This document shows, in pieces, positions 19,356-28,989 of a stretch of DNA of 64,000 nucleotides. A program made the position numbers and the translations under genes. This stretch comes from Paraburkholderia dilworthii (GTDB lineage: Bacteria > Pseudomonadota > Gammaproteobacteria > Burkholderiales > Burkholderiaceae). Numbering within the stretch: position 1 is the first letter of the stretch; each line of letters begins with the position of its first letter. The stretch is taken from the NCBI RefSeq assembly GCF_000472525.1, contig NZ_AWZT01000001.1:626045-690044 (forward strand), written 5' to 3'. The notes below the pieces were generated by a model, which saw nothing but the letters and a program-made list of their open reading frames with translations, was not told where the DNA came from and made no database searches.

Positions 19356-20699
19356 GTGTTGAAAAGCTCACGTTTTCTTGGCCTGCTGCACATTCCCGGC
19401 TTCAAGCCGCTCGCCGCTGCCACGCTGATGCTCGGCGTGGCCATGTCGTTCACCGCTCCGTATCTATCGCTTTTCGGCGTCGAGCGCGCCGGCATGACGC
19501 CGTTCCAGCTTGGCATATTCATGACGCTGATCGCGGCAAGCGGCGTGCTCGCGAGCACCTTCGCGGGGCGCTGGAGCGATGCGAGCGGCCGGCATCGTCC
19601 GTTGCTGCTGGCGGCGCTCGTGCTAGCCGCGCTCGGCTACCTGTCTTTATGCGTCGTCCGCGATTACCGGCTGTTGCTTGTTGTCGGCATCGTCTTTATT
19701 GGCGCAGGCGGTTCAGCCATTTCGATGGTGTTCTCGTTCAGCCGCGCCGCGCTGCCCGTACCGGACGCGGCCGAGCGTGTGTTCGCCAGCGCAACCTTGC
19801 GCACGATCCTGTCGGCGGCGTGGGTGTTCGGGCCTTCAGTGGGCGCGCTGGTGCTCGCGGCAACGAGTTTCTACGGGCTCTTCCTGTTCGCCGCGGCGAG
19901 CTTTGCGACGTGCGCTGCCATCGTGTGGCGCATGCGCGAGCCGCAAGGACATCTCGGCGACCATACGGTGCAGGACACGGCATCGGAGCCGTCGGCATCC
20001 ATCACCGTGCCGCCGTTGACGGAGCCGGGCGAAGACGCGCACGAGGACTTGCCGGGGGTTGCATCGGCGAACGACATTGGCCGCGCGGTCGCGGCGCTCA
20101 CCTTGCTCGGACTCGCCGCGAATGCCACGATGATCGTCTTGCCGCTTTACATCGTGCATGGGCTGAACGGTACGCATCTGGACGTATCGGTGATGCTGGG
20201 CCTCGGCGCCTTGACCGAGATCCCGATGATGCTCGCGCTCGGTGCCAAGTCGTCCAGTCTGCACAAGCCGAACTGGCTGGCCGCATGCGCGGCGGTTCAC
20301 GCGGCGTATTTCGTCGCGATGTCGTTTGCGGGAAACGTGCATGTGCTGATTCCGATGCAGATTCTCAACGCGTTCGTGGTCGCCGTGACTTCGTGCCTCG
20401 GCATGACCTATGTGCAGGACCTGATGCCGCATTCGCCCGGCCGCGCCACGGCGCTCTTCTTCAATGCGGCGCGGGTCGGCTCGATTCTGTCGGGCGTGCT
20501 GTCCGGTTTGCTGGTGCAAGCCTTCAGCTATCGCGGCACGTTCCTCTTCTGCGGATTGCTGGCGCTGTGCGCGCTGGTGCTGTTCGCGGTGCCGGGCTAC
20601 CGCTATCCGCTGATGTGGCGAGCCGTGCGGCGTTTCGCTCGCAGGCAATACGGCAAGCTTCAGGGGAGTCGCTCGTTGCGGGGAGGCCGCGAACCGTAA
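19356..20699 (+). CDS. MFS transporter, SetB-like sugar efflux type
   Basis: A major-facilitator membrane protein with about 12 hydrophobic segments, starting at LAAATLMLGVAMSFTAPYL. The loop between helices 2 and 3 has the MFS signature AGRWSDASGRHR. Order and wording resemble the SetA/SetB sugar efflux group, so export of sugars or sugar analogues is likely; the substrate is unknown. The frame is open from 19122, but its first 78 residues are Arg/Ala-rich with no membrane segment or homology, so I prefer the GTG at 19356. No strong ribosome site supports any start. A polar loop of about 45 residues separates the two halves. Confidence 0.82.
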   Translation: MLKSSRFLGLLHIPGFKPLAAATLMLGVAMSFTAPYLSLFGVERAGMTPFQLGIFMTLIAASGVLASTFAGRWSDASGRHRPLLLAALVLAALGYLSLCVVRDYRLLLVVGIVFIGAGGSAISMVFSFSRAALPVPDAAERVFASATLRTILSAAWVFGPSVGALVLAATSFYGLFLFAAASFATCAAIVWRMREPQGHLGDHTVQDTASEPSASITVPPLTEPGEDAHEDLPGVASANDIGRAVAALTLLGLAANATMIVLPLYIVHGLNGTHLDVSVMLGLGALTEIPMMLALGAKSSSLHKPNWLAACAAVHAAYFVAMSFAGNVHVLIPMQILNAFVVAVTSCLGMTYVQDLMPHSPGRATALFFNAARVGSILSGVLSGLLVQAFSYRGTFLFCGLLALCALVLFAVPGYRYPLMWRAVRRFARRQYGKLQGSRSLRGGREP

Positions 20700-21086
20700 G
20701 CGGCGGCAGGACATATTGCGTGCGTGCGCGCGCAGCGCAAGTTTGCATTGAACTGAACAGGAGGAACTTTACGCCGCGCAAAACCTCTGCAATGAGGCGT
20801 ATTGTTCTTGCGATGCAGGCGGCGAAGATTGAGAAGGTGGCTATTCGGCTAACGCAGCTAACGCAGCTAAGGCGGTTGAGGCGGCCAAGGCGGTTAGGGC
20901 GGCCAAGGCAGTCAAGGCAGCTGAGCAGCTAAGGCAGTCAACGCGGCCAATCCGAGCAAGATCAGCAAGCTGGCCAACGCGGGTCGCCGCGGTGAAGTCG
21001 GCATCCGCAGCAGCAACGAGGCATCCGCAGCATGAACATCTAACTGAAACGAAGCAGCATCACGAAGCACTTTCGGGAGCGGTGAA
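20700..21086. other. 387-base intergenic region, no gene
   Basis: No convincing gene. A 46-codon open frame from ATG 20792 runs through the 9-bp repeat and has no ribosome site at the right distance (an AGGAGG at about 20760 is too far). The region holds the repeat array at 20849-20954 and the presumed promoter of the 6-phosphogluconate dehydrogenase gene. Confidence 0.7.
20849..20954. repeat. 9-bp degenerate tandem repeat, about 11 units
   Basis: About 11.5 copies of a 9-bp unit with consensus YYAAGGCRG, the first two copies identical (CTAACGCAG). One copy (20921-20928) has lost a base, which breaks any reading frame, so it is not a translated repeat as it stands. It lies 130 bases before the 6PGDH start. 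Confidence 0.85.
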
Positions 21087-22124
21087 ATGCAGCTAGGCAT
21101 GATTGGATTGGGACGCATGGGCGCCGACATGGTGCGGCGCCTGACAAAGGGCGGTCAGCAATGCATCGCCTACGACGTACAGCCCGCCGCAGTCGAGCGG
21201 CTTGCGCAGGAAGGCGTGCTCGGCGCGTCGTCGCTCGAAGACCTCGTGGCGAAGCTCGACAAGCCGCGTGCGGTATGGCTGATGGTGCCCGCCGCGGTGG
21301 TCGACGGCACGCTCGAAAAGCTCGTGCCGTTGCTGGAGCCGGGCGACATCGTGATCGACGGTGGCAATTCCTATTACCACGACGACATCCGCCGCGGCAC
21401 CCAACTGGCTGAGCGCAAGCTGCACTACGTGGACGTCGGCACCAGCGGCGGCGTCGCGGGACGCGAGCGTGGCTACTGCCTGATGATCGGCGGCGAGGCG
21501 CAGGTGGTGCAACGGCTCGAGCCGATTTTCTCGACGCTCGCGTCAGGCTCGGCCGCGGCGCCCGCCACACCGGGGCGCACCGAGGGCAGCAGCACGGCCG
21601 AGCAGGGCTTCCTGCATTGCGGTCCGCTCGGTGCGGGGCACTTCGTCAAAATGGTTCATAACGGCATCGAGTACGGCTTGATGGCGGCCTATGCCGAAGG
21701 CCTCAACATTCTGCGTCACGCCGATGCCGGCAAGCACGCCCGCGACGCAGACGCCGAGACTTCGCCGCTGCGTCGTCCGGAGCTGTATCAGTACGATCTG
21801 AATCTGGCCGATATCGCCGAAGTATGGCGGCGCGGCAGCGTGATCGGCTCGTGGCTGCTCGATCTGATCGCCGGCTCGCTCGTCGGCGACGCCGATCTGA
21901 AGAACTACGCGGGACGCGTATCCGATTCCGGTGAAGGACGCTGGACGGTGGCGGCGGCTATCGACGAAGGCGTGCCCGCCCCGGTGCTGAGCGCCGCGCT
22001 GTTCGCGCGTTTCAGTTCGCGCGGCGAAGCGGACTTCGCGAACCGCGTGTTGTCGGCAATGCGCCATGACTTCGGCGGCCACGTCGAAAAACCGGCCGCG
22101 CCTTCGGGCAGCCAGCAGGGCTGA
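21087..22124 (+). CDS. gnd: 6-phosphogluconate dehydrogenase, short NAD-type
   Basis: 345 residues, against about 470 for the long E. coli Gnd, so it belongs to the short decarboxylating class often specific for NAD. The N-terminal nucleotide motif is [17 protein letters not shown] and the catalytic helix [12 protein letters not shown] (Lys and Asn) are conserved, as is GTSGGVAG. It oxidises 6-phosphogluconate to ribulose-5-phosphate and CO2 in the oxidative pentose phosphate pathway. Ribulose-5-phosphate can be turned to xylulose-5-phosphate, the substrate of the phosphoketolase at 24057. GGGAGCGG lies just before the ATG. Confidence 0.92.
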   Translation: MQLGMIGLGRMGADMVRRLTKGGQQCIAYDVQPAAVERLAQEGVLGASSLEDLVAKLDKPRAVWLMVPAAVVDGTLEKLVPLLEPGDIVIDGGNSYYHDDIRRGTQLAERKLHYVDVGTSGGVAGRERGYCLMIGGEAQVVQRLEPIFSTLASGSAAAPATPGRTEGSSTAEQGFLHCGPLGAGHFVKMVHNGIEYGLMAAYAEGLNILRHADAGKHARDADAETSPLRRPELYQYDLNLADIAEVWRRGSVIGSWLLDLIAGSLVGDADLKNYAGRVSDSGEGRWTVAAAIDEGVPAPVLSAALFARFSSRGEADFANRVLSAMRHDFGGHVEKPAAPSGSQQG

Positions 22125-22164
22125 TTGTCCGGCTCACAGCACAGCCGATCTCACGGAGCCGCAC

Positions 22165-22875
22165 ATGCAAGCCTCACAACGCACTGAAACCGCGCCGCAC
22201 GACGTCGTCTTCCTGTTCGACTGCGACAACACGTTGCTCGACAACGATCACGTGCTGTCGGATTTGCGCGCCCACATGATGCGCGAGTTCGGGACCGACA
22301 ACAGCACGCGCTACTGGGAAATTTTCGAGCAGTTGCGCAGCGAGCTCGGTTACGCGGATTATCTCGGCGCTTTGCAGCGTTATCGAACCGAGCATCCGCG
22401 GGACACGCGCCTTTTGCTGATGTCGTCGTTCCTGATCGACTATCCATTTGCGAACCGGCTCTATCCAGGGGCGCTCGACGCTTTGCGGCACGTCGCGAAA
22501 CGCGGGCCCACGGTGATTCTCTCGGACGGCGACGTCGTGTTCCAGCCGCGCAAGGTCGCGCGTTCAGGCTTGTGGGAAGAGGTCGAGGGGCGTGTCCTGA
22601 TCTACATCCACAAGGAGTTGATGCTCGACCAGGTGATGGAGTGCTATCCGGCGCGCCACTACGTGATGGTCGACGACAAATTGCGGATTCTCACCGCGAT
22701 GAAGAAAGCCTGGGGCGGAAGACTGACCACGGTATTTCCGCGTCAGGGCCATTACGCGCTGGACCCGAAAGAGATACTGGGCAACCCGCCGGCGGACTTC
22801 AGCATCGAGCGAATCGGCGATCTCGCGCAACTGGATGTCGACGCGCTGCTGGCCGAAAAACCCTCGACGCTATAG
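22165..22875 (+). CDS. HAD-superfamily hydrolase
   Basis: 236 residues of the haloacid-dehalogenase fold. Motif I is DCDNTLLDND (nucleophile Asp and second Asp). Motif II is ILSDGD, the lysine is supplied before the last strand, and motif IV is MVDDK. These mark a phosphatase or related hydrolase in the cytoplasm. The substrate cannot be named. The ATG at 22165 follows GGAGCCGCAC; an in-frame start at 22066 would overlap gnd and is rejected. It lies 40 bases after gnd in the same direction, so it is probably co-transcribed. Confidence 0.85.
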   Translation: MQASQRTETAPHDVVFLFDCDNTLLDNDHVLSDLRAHMMREFGTDNSTRYWEIFEQLRSELGYADYLGALQRYRTEHPRDTRLLLMSSFLIDYPFANRLYPGALDALRHVAKRGPTVILSDGDVVFQPRKVARSGLWEEVEGRVLIYIHKELMLDQVMECYPARHYVMVDDKLRILTAMKKAWGGRLTTVFPRQGHYALDPKEILGNPPADFSIERIGDLAQLDVDALLAEKPSTL

Positions 22876-22958
22876 GCGCGTTGACGCTTCGCTTTGTCTC
22901 CATTGCCATTGCGCGCGGCGCATGGTCCGATGCGTCGCCGCGCAAATGATCGCGCCTG

Positions 22959-23495
22959 TCACGAGCCTTGCGCTTTCAATCTGGCTTGTGCCTCGCCAGC
23001 GCCCATTCTGCCGGCGGCATCGAGCGCGCTAGCGCCGTTGACGTCGCGTGCATCGAGGTTCGCGCCGTGAGCTATCAATAGGTCCATGATCGTCGTGCGG
23101 TTGAACATCGCGGCTACCATCAGCGCGGTGCGTCCGTCCGGCGACGCGCCTTCAACATCCGCTCCGTGCGCGAGCAAGGTTTCCACCACGCCGTCGAAGC
23201 CCTTGAAGGCCGCGCCTGCAATAGGCGTCTGTCCGTTATTGTTGCGCAGGTCAGGGTCCGCGCCGCGTTCGGGCAGCGTGCGCACTGCATCTACATGCCC
23301 GTGATAGCTCGCGAGCATCAGAAGACTGTCGCCGTTGTCGTTGCGCAGGTTCGGCGGTACGCCTTTTTCGATCACTGCTGCCAGCATGGCGGCATCGCCG
23401 CGACGCGCGAGATCGAACACCTGCTGCGCAAGGTCGAGCAACCGCGGGTCGATGGGTTGCCCGGAAGACGGGGAAGGCTCGGCTGGATTAGTCAA
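22959..23495 (-). CDS. Ankyrin-repeat protein
   Basis: 178 residues with about four ankyrin repeats between residues 45 and 165, seen in NGDSLLMLASYHGHVDAV, NGQTPIAGAAFKGFDGVV, DGRTALMVAAMFNRTTIM and NGASALDAAGRMG. Ankyrin repeats bind other proteins. There is no signal peptide, so it is cytoplasmic. I set the start at TTG 23495 because GAGGAG lies six bases upstream; the open frame goes on to 23582 but that part is Cys/Arg-rich and unlike the family. It converges with the HAD gene. The partner is unknown. Confidence 0.85.
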   Translation of the reverse strand: MTNPAEPSPSSGQPIDPRLLDLAQQVFDLARRGDAAMLAAVIEKGVPPNLRNDNGDSLLMLASYHGHVDAVRTLPERGADPDLRNNNGQTPIAGAAFKGFDGVVETLLAHGADVEGASPDGRTALMVAAMFNRTTIMDLLIAHGANLDARDVNGASALDAAGRMGAGEAQARLKAQGS

Positions 23496-23583
23496 TGAAG
23501 TCTCCTCGCGGTGAAGCAGCGCCTCGGCGCATAAACAACCGCAGCATACACAGTTTGTACTGCGGCGCGCGCAGCGCGCCACG

Positions 23584-23709
23584 CTAAAGGTGACCGAAAA
23601 GCTTCACCAGCAGGCCGAACACGCCAACCAGAACGGCCACGCCTGCGCACAGCAGCACAAGCGTGAGAAGAAGAACAAGCGGCGCTTTCAGACGGTTGGA
23701 TGTCGGCAT
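23584..23709 (-). CDS. Possible 41-residue single-pass membrane protein
   Basis: An ATG-started frame of 41 residues: a basic start (MPTSNRLKAP), one long hydrophobic segment (about residues 10-34) and a short charged end (KLFGHL). The composition is that of a small inner-membrane protein. No strong ribosome site is visible and no family is recognised, so it may be chance. It sits between the ankyrin gene and the phosphoketolase operon. Confidence 0.4.
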   Translation of the reverse strand: MPTSNRLKAPLVLLLTLVLLCAGVAVLVGVFGLLVKLFGHL

Positions 23710-24056
23710 GATGAATGTGTATGGTTAACGACGGGTACGACCAGCACGGCGATATATGCGGCCGCGATCCACAGCTTAAGCGTTTCGCTCGATACGCGCA
23801 GCAAGCCTGGCGTAAGACTTGCTGCGGGGCGCGCGCCGACGGGGGATTGTGAGCCGCATCAAGCTTTTCGCCGATGGCCTCGAACCATGATGCGTGCCCC
23901 CTGTCACACCGCAGACGACCGACGAGCAACCGCAAACTGGCCTCCGCAACGCACGTTTCGTGCTACGCGCGCATCTCGCCGTAAGCATGACGCTCCATCT
24001 ACCAAGCTTCGCAACACCCGCCAACCTGCCTGACAGTCCTTACGAGGAGTGACGCC
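23710..24056. other. 347-base region upstream of the phosphoketolase gene
   Basis: No firm gene. A second minus-strand frame (TTG 23804 to stop 23688) would give a 38-residue peptide with one hydrophobic segment (LKLWIAAAYIAVLVVPVV), overlapping the start of the 41-residue frame; support is weak. The rest should hold the phosphoketolase promoter. Confidence 0.4.
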
Positions 24057-26450
24057 GTGGCTGAAGCAACTTCCCATCCAACCCCGCCGCAAACGCTAGA
24101 CCCCGATACGCTGCGCAACATGGATCGCTACTGGCGCGCGTGCAACTATCTTTCGGCCGGCATGATCTATCTGCGCGACAACCCGCTGCTGCGCGAACCG
24201 CTCAAGCCGGAGCACATCAAGAATCGTCTGCTCGGACATTGGGGCTCCGATCCTGGCCAGAGCTTCCTGCTCGTGCATCTGAACCGGCTGATCAAGAAGC
24301 TCGATCTCGATGTGATCTACATTTCGGGCCCCGGTCACGGCGCGCCCGCTACGCTCGCGAATTGTTATCTGGAAGGGCATTACTCGGAAATCTATCCGGA
24401 CCGTAGCGAAGACGAGGCCGGGCTGCGGCGTTTTTTCCGCCAGTTTTCGTTCCCCGGCGGCATTGGCTCTCATTGCACGCCGGAAACGCCAGGCTCCATC
24501 CATGAAGGCGGCGAACTCGGGTACAGCCTGTCGCACGGCTACGGCGCCGCGTTCGATAACCCGGATCTGATCGTCACGGTGATGATCGGCGACGGCGAGG
24601 CCGAAACCGGTCCGCTCGCCACGTCGTGGCATTCGAACAAGTTTCTTAATCCGATCCGCGACGGCGCGGTGTTGCCGGTTCTGCACCTGAACGGCTACAA
24701 GATCGCGAACCCGACCGTGCTCGCGCGAATTCCGCGCGAGGAACTCGAAGCGCTGCTGACCGGTTACGGCCACAAGCCGTATTTCGTCGAAGGCGACGAT
24801 CCCGAGGTCATGCATCAGCAGATGGCGGCCACGCTCGAACAGTGTGTCGGCGAAATTCGCGCGATCCAGCAGCACGCACGCGCAAACAATGACGCGACGC
24901 GGCCTCGCTGGCCGATGATCGTGCTGCGTTCGCCCAAAGGCTGGACCGGTCCGAAGGAAGTCGACGGCCATAAGGTGGAGGGATCGTGGCGCGCGCATCA
25001 GGTGCCCATTGCCGATCCGGTGAAGAACAGCAAGAATCTGAAATTGGTCGAAGGGTGGCTGCGCAGCTACGAACCCGAGTCGTTGTTCGATGAAAGCGGG
25101 CGGCTCGTCGAGGAATTGCGCGAACTTGCGCCGAAGGGCGCGCGCCGCATTAGCGCAAATCCGCATGCGAACGGTGGCGTGCTGTGCAAGATGCTCGACA
25201 TGCCCGCGTTTCGCAACTACGCGGTCGAAGTCGCGAAGCCTGCGTCCGCGTACACGTCGCCTACTCAAATACTCGGCGAGTTTCTGCGCGATGTGATGCG
25301 CAACAACATGACCAACTTCCGCGTGTTCGGCCCCGACGAAACCGCGAGCAACAAACTGACGGCCGTGTACGAAGCATCGGGCAAGACATGGCTCGCAGAG
25401 GGCGAGCCCGGCGACGCGGACGGCGGCGCGCTGTCAGCCGATGGCCGCGTGATGGAAATGTTGAGCGAACACACGCTCGAAGGCTGGTTCGAAGGTTATG
25501 TATTGACGGGGCGGCACGGCCTTTTCGCAACCTATGAAGCCTTCGTGCATGTCATCGATTCGATGTTCAACCAGCACGCGAAGTGGCTGGAAAAAGCGAA
25601 GCGCGAACTGGGCTGGCGCCAGCCGGTGCCGTCGATCAATCTGCTGATCACGTCTCTCGTGTGGCGCCAGGATCACAATGGCTTCACACATCAGGACCCC
25701 GGTTTTCTCGACATCGTGACCAACAAAAGCCCTGACGTGGTGCGCATTTATCTGCCCCCCGACGCGAATTGTCTGTTGAGCGTGGCCGATCACTGCCTGC
25801 GTTCGCGCGATTATGTGAACGTGATTGTCGCCGACAAGCAGCCACATTTGCAGTATCTCGACATGGATGCAGCCGTCACGCATTGCACGAAGGGCATCGG
25901 CATCTGGGACTGGGCGTCGACCGATCAGGGCGCCGAGCCGGACGTGGTGATCGCCTGCGCGGGCGACATCGCGACGATGGAGGCGCTCGCCGCCGTGCAG
26001 ATTCTCAACGAACATTTCCCGGATCTGAAGATCCGCTTCGTGAATGTAGTCGACCTGTTCCGGCTGATGCCCGAGCATGCGCATCCGCATGGCCTGTCGA
26101 GCCGCGATTTCGATTCGCTGTTCACCACCAGCAAGCCGGTGATTTTCAACTTCCATTCGTATGCGTCGCTCGTTCACAAGCTGACCTATAACCGGACCAA
26201 TCACGACAATCTGCATGTGCACGGCTATCACGAGAAAGGCAACATCAATACGCCGCTCGAACTCGCGATCATCAATCAGGTGGACCGCTTCTCGCTGGCT
26301 ATCGACGTGATCGACCGTGTGCCGAAGCTGCGCGGTGTCGGCGACCACGCAAAGGAATGGTTGCGCGGGCAGGTCATCGAGCATCTGGCTTACGCGCATG
26401 CCGAAGGCATCGACAAGGAAGAAATCCGCAACTGGACGTGGCAAAGCTGA
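24057..26450 (+). CDS. xfp: Xylulose-5-P/fructose-6-P phosphoketolase
   Basis: 797 residues, normal for the thiamine-diphosphate phosphoketolase family. [25 protein letters not shown] (TPP/Mg site) and the HQDPGFLD segment are all present. It splits xylulose-5-phosphate or fructose-6-phosphate with phosphate to acetyl-phosphate plus glyceraldehyde-3-phosphate or erythrose-4-phosphate. The GTG start has GAGGAG nine bases upstream. ackA follows after 12 bases, so acetyl-phosphate should be turned to acetate and ATP. Whether it prefers one sugar cannot be read from the sequence. Confidence 0.96.
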   Translation: MAEATSHPTPPQTLDPDTLRNMDRYWRACNYLSAGMIYLRDNPLLREPLKPEHIKNRLLGHWGSDPGQSFLLVHLNRLIKKLDLDVIYISGPGHGAPATLANCYLEGHYSEIYPDRSEDEAGLRRFFRQFSFPGGIGSHCTPETPGSIHEGGELGYSLSHGYGAAFDNPDLIVTVMIGDGEAETGPLATSWHSNKFLNPIRDGAVLPVLHLNGYKIANPTVLARIPREELEALLTGYGHKPYFVEGDDPEVMHQQMAATLEQCVGEIRAIQQHARANNDATRPRWPMIVLRSPKGWTGPKEVDGHKVEGSWRAHQVPIADPVKNSKNLKLVEGWLRSYEPESLFDESGRLVEELRELAPKGARRISANPHANGGVLCKMLDMPAFRNYAVEVAKPASAYTSPTQILGEFLRDVMRNNMTNFRVFGPDETASNKLTAVYEASGKTWLAEGEPGDADGGALSADGRVMEMLSEHTLEGWFEGYVLTGRHGLFATYEAFVHVIDSMFNQHAKWLEKAKRELGWRQPVPSINLLITSLVWRQDHNGFTHQDPGFLDIVTNKSPDVVRIYLPPDANCLLSVADHCLRSRDYVNVIVADKQPHLQYLDMDAAVTHCTKGIGIWDWASTDQGAEPDVVIACAGDIATMEALAAVQILNEHFPDLKIRFVNVVDLFRLMPEHAHPHGLSSRDFDSLFTTSKPVIFNFHSYASLVHKLTYNRTNHDNLHVHGYHEKGNINTPLELAIINQVDRFSLAIDVIDRVPKLRGVGDHAKEWLRGQVIEHLAYAHAEGIDKEEIRNWTWQS

Positions 26451-26462
26451 GCGAGGCTCGTC

Positions 26463-27620
26463 ATGAATACTCACGACGGCGCTTCGCCGCAAACCATCCT
26501 CGTGCTGAACAGCGGATCGTCGTCGCTGAAGTTCGGGCTGTTCGAGCATTCCGGCGACGACGAGTCGCTGCTGCTCGAGGGCAGCGCGCAAGGCATTGGG
26601 CGCGGCGACGGCAGCTTGCGGATCGCGGCGCCGGACGGCCGCGTGCTCGTCCAGCAGGAGCATGTGCTGGAGTCTCAGACCGATGCGTTGCAGAAGCTTT
26701 CTGCCGTGCTTGCCCAGCAGCATCATGCGCAGCCAGCAGCGGTCGGGCACCGCGTGGTGCACGGCGGACCGCATTTGCGCACGCATCAGCGGCTGACGCC
26801 GGAGATTCGCCGCCGCTTGCAGGATGCCGTGCATTTCGCGCCCCTGCATATTCCGCCGGCGCTCGCTCTGATCGATGAGGCACAGAAGATTTTTGGCGGC
26901 GCGCAGCACTTTGCCTGCTTCGACACTGCGTTTCATGCGACGCTGCCGCCGCGCGCCGCGCAACTTGCGTTGCCACGGCGCTATGCGGACGCCGGCGTGA
27001 TTCGCTATGGATTTCACGGGCTTTCCTACGAATCGCTCGTCGCGCAGCTTGGCGCAGAGTTGCCGGCGCGCGCGGTGTTCGCTCATCTCGGCAACGGTTC
27101 GAGCGTGTGCGCATTGCGCGACCGCCAGTCGGTCGATACGTCGATGGGCATGACGCCGACGGGCGGCGTGCCAATGGGAACGCGTTGCGGCGACCTCGAC
27201 CCAGGCGTGCTGTTATATCTGATGCGAGTGGAAAAGCTCGACGCAAACGCGCTGGAAACGCTTCTGAACCGGCATAGCGGCCTCGCTGGTTACGCGGATG
27301 GCGAGAGCGACATGCAGGCGCTCGAACAACGCGCGGCGGCGGGCGACACGCACGCGTCGCTCGCACTCGACGCGTTCGCCACCGCGGTGCGTAAAACCAT
27401 CGGCGGATATGCAGCTTTGCTGGGCGGCATCGATCTGCTGGTGTTCACTGGCGGTATTGGCGAGCACAGCGCGGAGATTCGCAAGCGCGTTTGCGAAGGA
27501 CTGTCGTTTCTGGGTCTTCACGAAGGCGACGCGTCGGGCAAGGTGAGGGCGCTTCATACCGAAGAGGAGAAGCAGATCGCGAGGCATTGCCGCGCGTTGC
27601 TACATGCGGATCGGGCCTGA
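26463..27620 (+). CDS. ackA: Acetate kinase
   Basis: 385 residues of the acetokinase family. The N-terminal phosphate-binding segment LNSGSSSLKF, the central FDTAFH and GFHGLSYE segments, GNGSSVCA and the late FTGGIGEHS are intact. It transfers phosphate between acetyl-phosphate and ADP. Coupled to the phosphoketolase gene 12 bases upstream, it completes a route from pentose phosphates to acetate plus ATP that bypasses lower glycolysis. No phosphotransacetylase gene is adjacent, which favours substrate-level ATP formation over acetyl-CoA supply. Confidence 0.96.
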   Translation: MNTHDGASPQTILVLNSGSSSLKFGLFEHSGDDESLLLEGSAQGIGRGDGSLRIAAPDGRVLVQQEHVLESQTDALQKLSAVLAQQHHAQPAAVGHRVVHGGPHLRTHQRLTPEIRRRLQDAVHFAPLHIPPALALIDEAQKIFGGAQHFACFDTAFHATLPPRAAQLALPRRYADAGVIRYGFHGLSYESLVAQLGAELPARAVFAHLGNGSSVCALRDRQSVDTSMGMTPTGGVPMGTRCGDLDPGVLLYLMRVEKLDANALETLLNRHSGLAGYADGESDMQALEQRAAAGDTHASLALDAFATAVRKTIGGYAALLGGIDLLVFTGGIGEHSAEIRKRVCEGLSFLGLHEGDASGKVRALHTEEEKQIARHCRALLHADRA

Positions 27621-27671
27621 TTGTGCGGGACGTGCCGGACTTGCTGCCTCGTACTGCCTTGCGCTTAGCGC

Positions 27672-27950
27672 TCAGGATGGCTTCACGACCAGCCTGTCGC
27701 GTACGCCTGCCACGCCGAATAGACGCATGACGTCTTCGAGCGCCGCGATTCTTTGCGCATCGCGTTCGAGTTCGCCCGCGAGCAGAATGTGACCGTCATG
27801 CACTTCGAGCGTGATCGCACGTTCTGGAACCGCGGCGTCCCATGCGAGCCGCCGCATCGCCTCAGCGGCGATTTGCGCGTCGCTCAGACGCGAGCCGTCC
27901 GCGTCGTCGAAGGCAGCGGCGTTCAGCTTGGCGAAGCGCGAATGAGCCAT
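27672..27950 (-). CDS. BON-domain protein
   Basis: A 92-residue protein with a BON-like domain: LSDAQIAAEAMRRLAWD, then ITLEVHDGHILLAGELE, AQRIAALEDVMRLFGVAGV and a final strand. BON domains often bind membranes or act in the envelope, but this one has no signal peptide. The ATG at 27950 begins a sensible N-terminus but lacks a strong ribosome site; the open frame runs to 28061 with Arg-rich sequence. It converges with ackA. Its role is unknown; such genes often sit among stress genes. Confidence 0.75.
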   Translation of the reverse strand: MAHSRFAKLNAAAFDDADGSRLSDAQIAAEAMRRLAWDAAVPERAITLEVHDGHILLAGELERDAQRIAALEDVMRLFGVAGVRDRLVVKPS

Positions 27951-28278
27951 GAGTTGTCGAGAGCAAGACGCGGATGGCACAACACTAGCAGATGCCGCGT
28001 CGTCCTGGCGGACTACTGAATCGCGCCTCCACCGCGTGCGCCGTCGCGGCCGGCAACGCACGCCGCTCGATCAATGCCTAAGCGGACGCGCAAGCGGCGG
28101 ATGCGCAAACGGGCCGCATTCCCAGCGCAGGGCCACGTGCAGGCTTCGCCGCGGCGATTCATGCGCCGCGCCTGCTCGGGCCGTTTATCATAGTGGCCTT
28201 CACCAGAAAAGTGCCGCCTCGCTGAGCGATGGTAAGGCGTGTCATCCACGACCACACCGGCACATGCCGCTACATCAC

Positions 28279-28980
28279 ATGAATTCGACTCCCGACGCTC
28301 CCTCCCGTCCGTCCATCCGCGCATTGACCCTGCTCGAGGGGCGCGTGCTTGGCGTGCTCGTCGAAAAACAGCATACCGTGCCCGACAGTTATCCGCTTTC
28401 GCTCAACGCGCTGACCTTGGGCTGCAACCAGAAGACCGGCCGTTCGCCGGTGATGAATGCGACCGAAGCGGAAGTGCTGACCGCGCTCGATGGCCTGAAA
28501 CGGTTGAGCCTCGTGATGGAAGGCAGCAGTAGCCGCGTGCCGCGTTTCGAGCACAACATGAATCGCGTGCTGGGTCTGCCGAGCCAATCCGCTGCGTTGG
28601 TGACCACCCTGTTGCTGCGCGGGCCGCAAACCGCAGCCGAGTTGCGCCTGAACAGCGCGCGCCTGCATGGCTTTGCCGATATCTCGTCGGTCGAGGCATT
28701 TCTCGATGAACTCGCCGCGAACGATCCACCGCGTGTCGTCAAGCTGCCTCGCACGCCCGGCGAGCGCGAGCATCGCTGGATGCATCTGCTGTGCGGCGAA
28801 GTGAGCTTGAGCGAGTTTGCGCAATCGGGCGGCGGCGACGACGAAGCGGTGCCGCTGTCCACGTTCGAGGCTGTGAAGGCCGAGCAAAAAAGGCTCGCCG
28901 ATGAAGTTGGCCGGCTTCGGGCAGTAGTGCAGCGCATGGCCGCTGAACTGGGCATCGACGCTAGTGATCTCGATGCCTGA
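28279..28980 (+). CDS. yceH: YceH/DUF480 family protein
   Basis: 233 residues of the DUF480 (YceH) family. The N-terminal winged-helix half begins LEGRVLGVLVEKQHTVPDSY and holds NALTLGCNQKTGRSP. A second, similar half (LLLRGPQTAAELR) follows, then a C-terminal coiled-coil segment from EAVKAEQKRLADEV. Two winged helices suggest DNA or RNA binding, but no function has been established for the family. The ATG at 28279 starts the conserved part; an ATG five codons earlier at 28264 is possible. It is convergent with the SLATT-like gene. Confidence 0.9.
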   Translation: MNSTPDAPSRPSIRALTLLEGRVLGVLVEKQHTVPDSYPLSLNALTLGCNQKTGRSPVMNATEAEVLTALDGLKRLSLVMEGSSSRVPRFEHNMNRVLGLPSQSAALVTTLLLRGPQTAAELRLNSARLHGFADISSVEAFLDELAANDPPRVVKLPRTPGEREHRWMHLLCGEVSLSEFAQSGGGDDEAVPLSTFEAVKAEQKRLADEVGRLRAVVQRMAAELGIDASDLDA

Positions 28981-28989
28981 AGCGGCCCC

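Noticed and set aside
20792..20932. 46-codon frame and an Ala/Lys-rich frame across the 9-bp repeats
   Set aside because: No start codon in the Ala/Lys frame and no ribosome site for the other; one repeat unit has lost a base.
20849..20954. CRISPR array
   Set aside because: Units are 9 bp with no spacers and no cas gene nearby.
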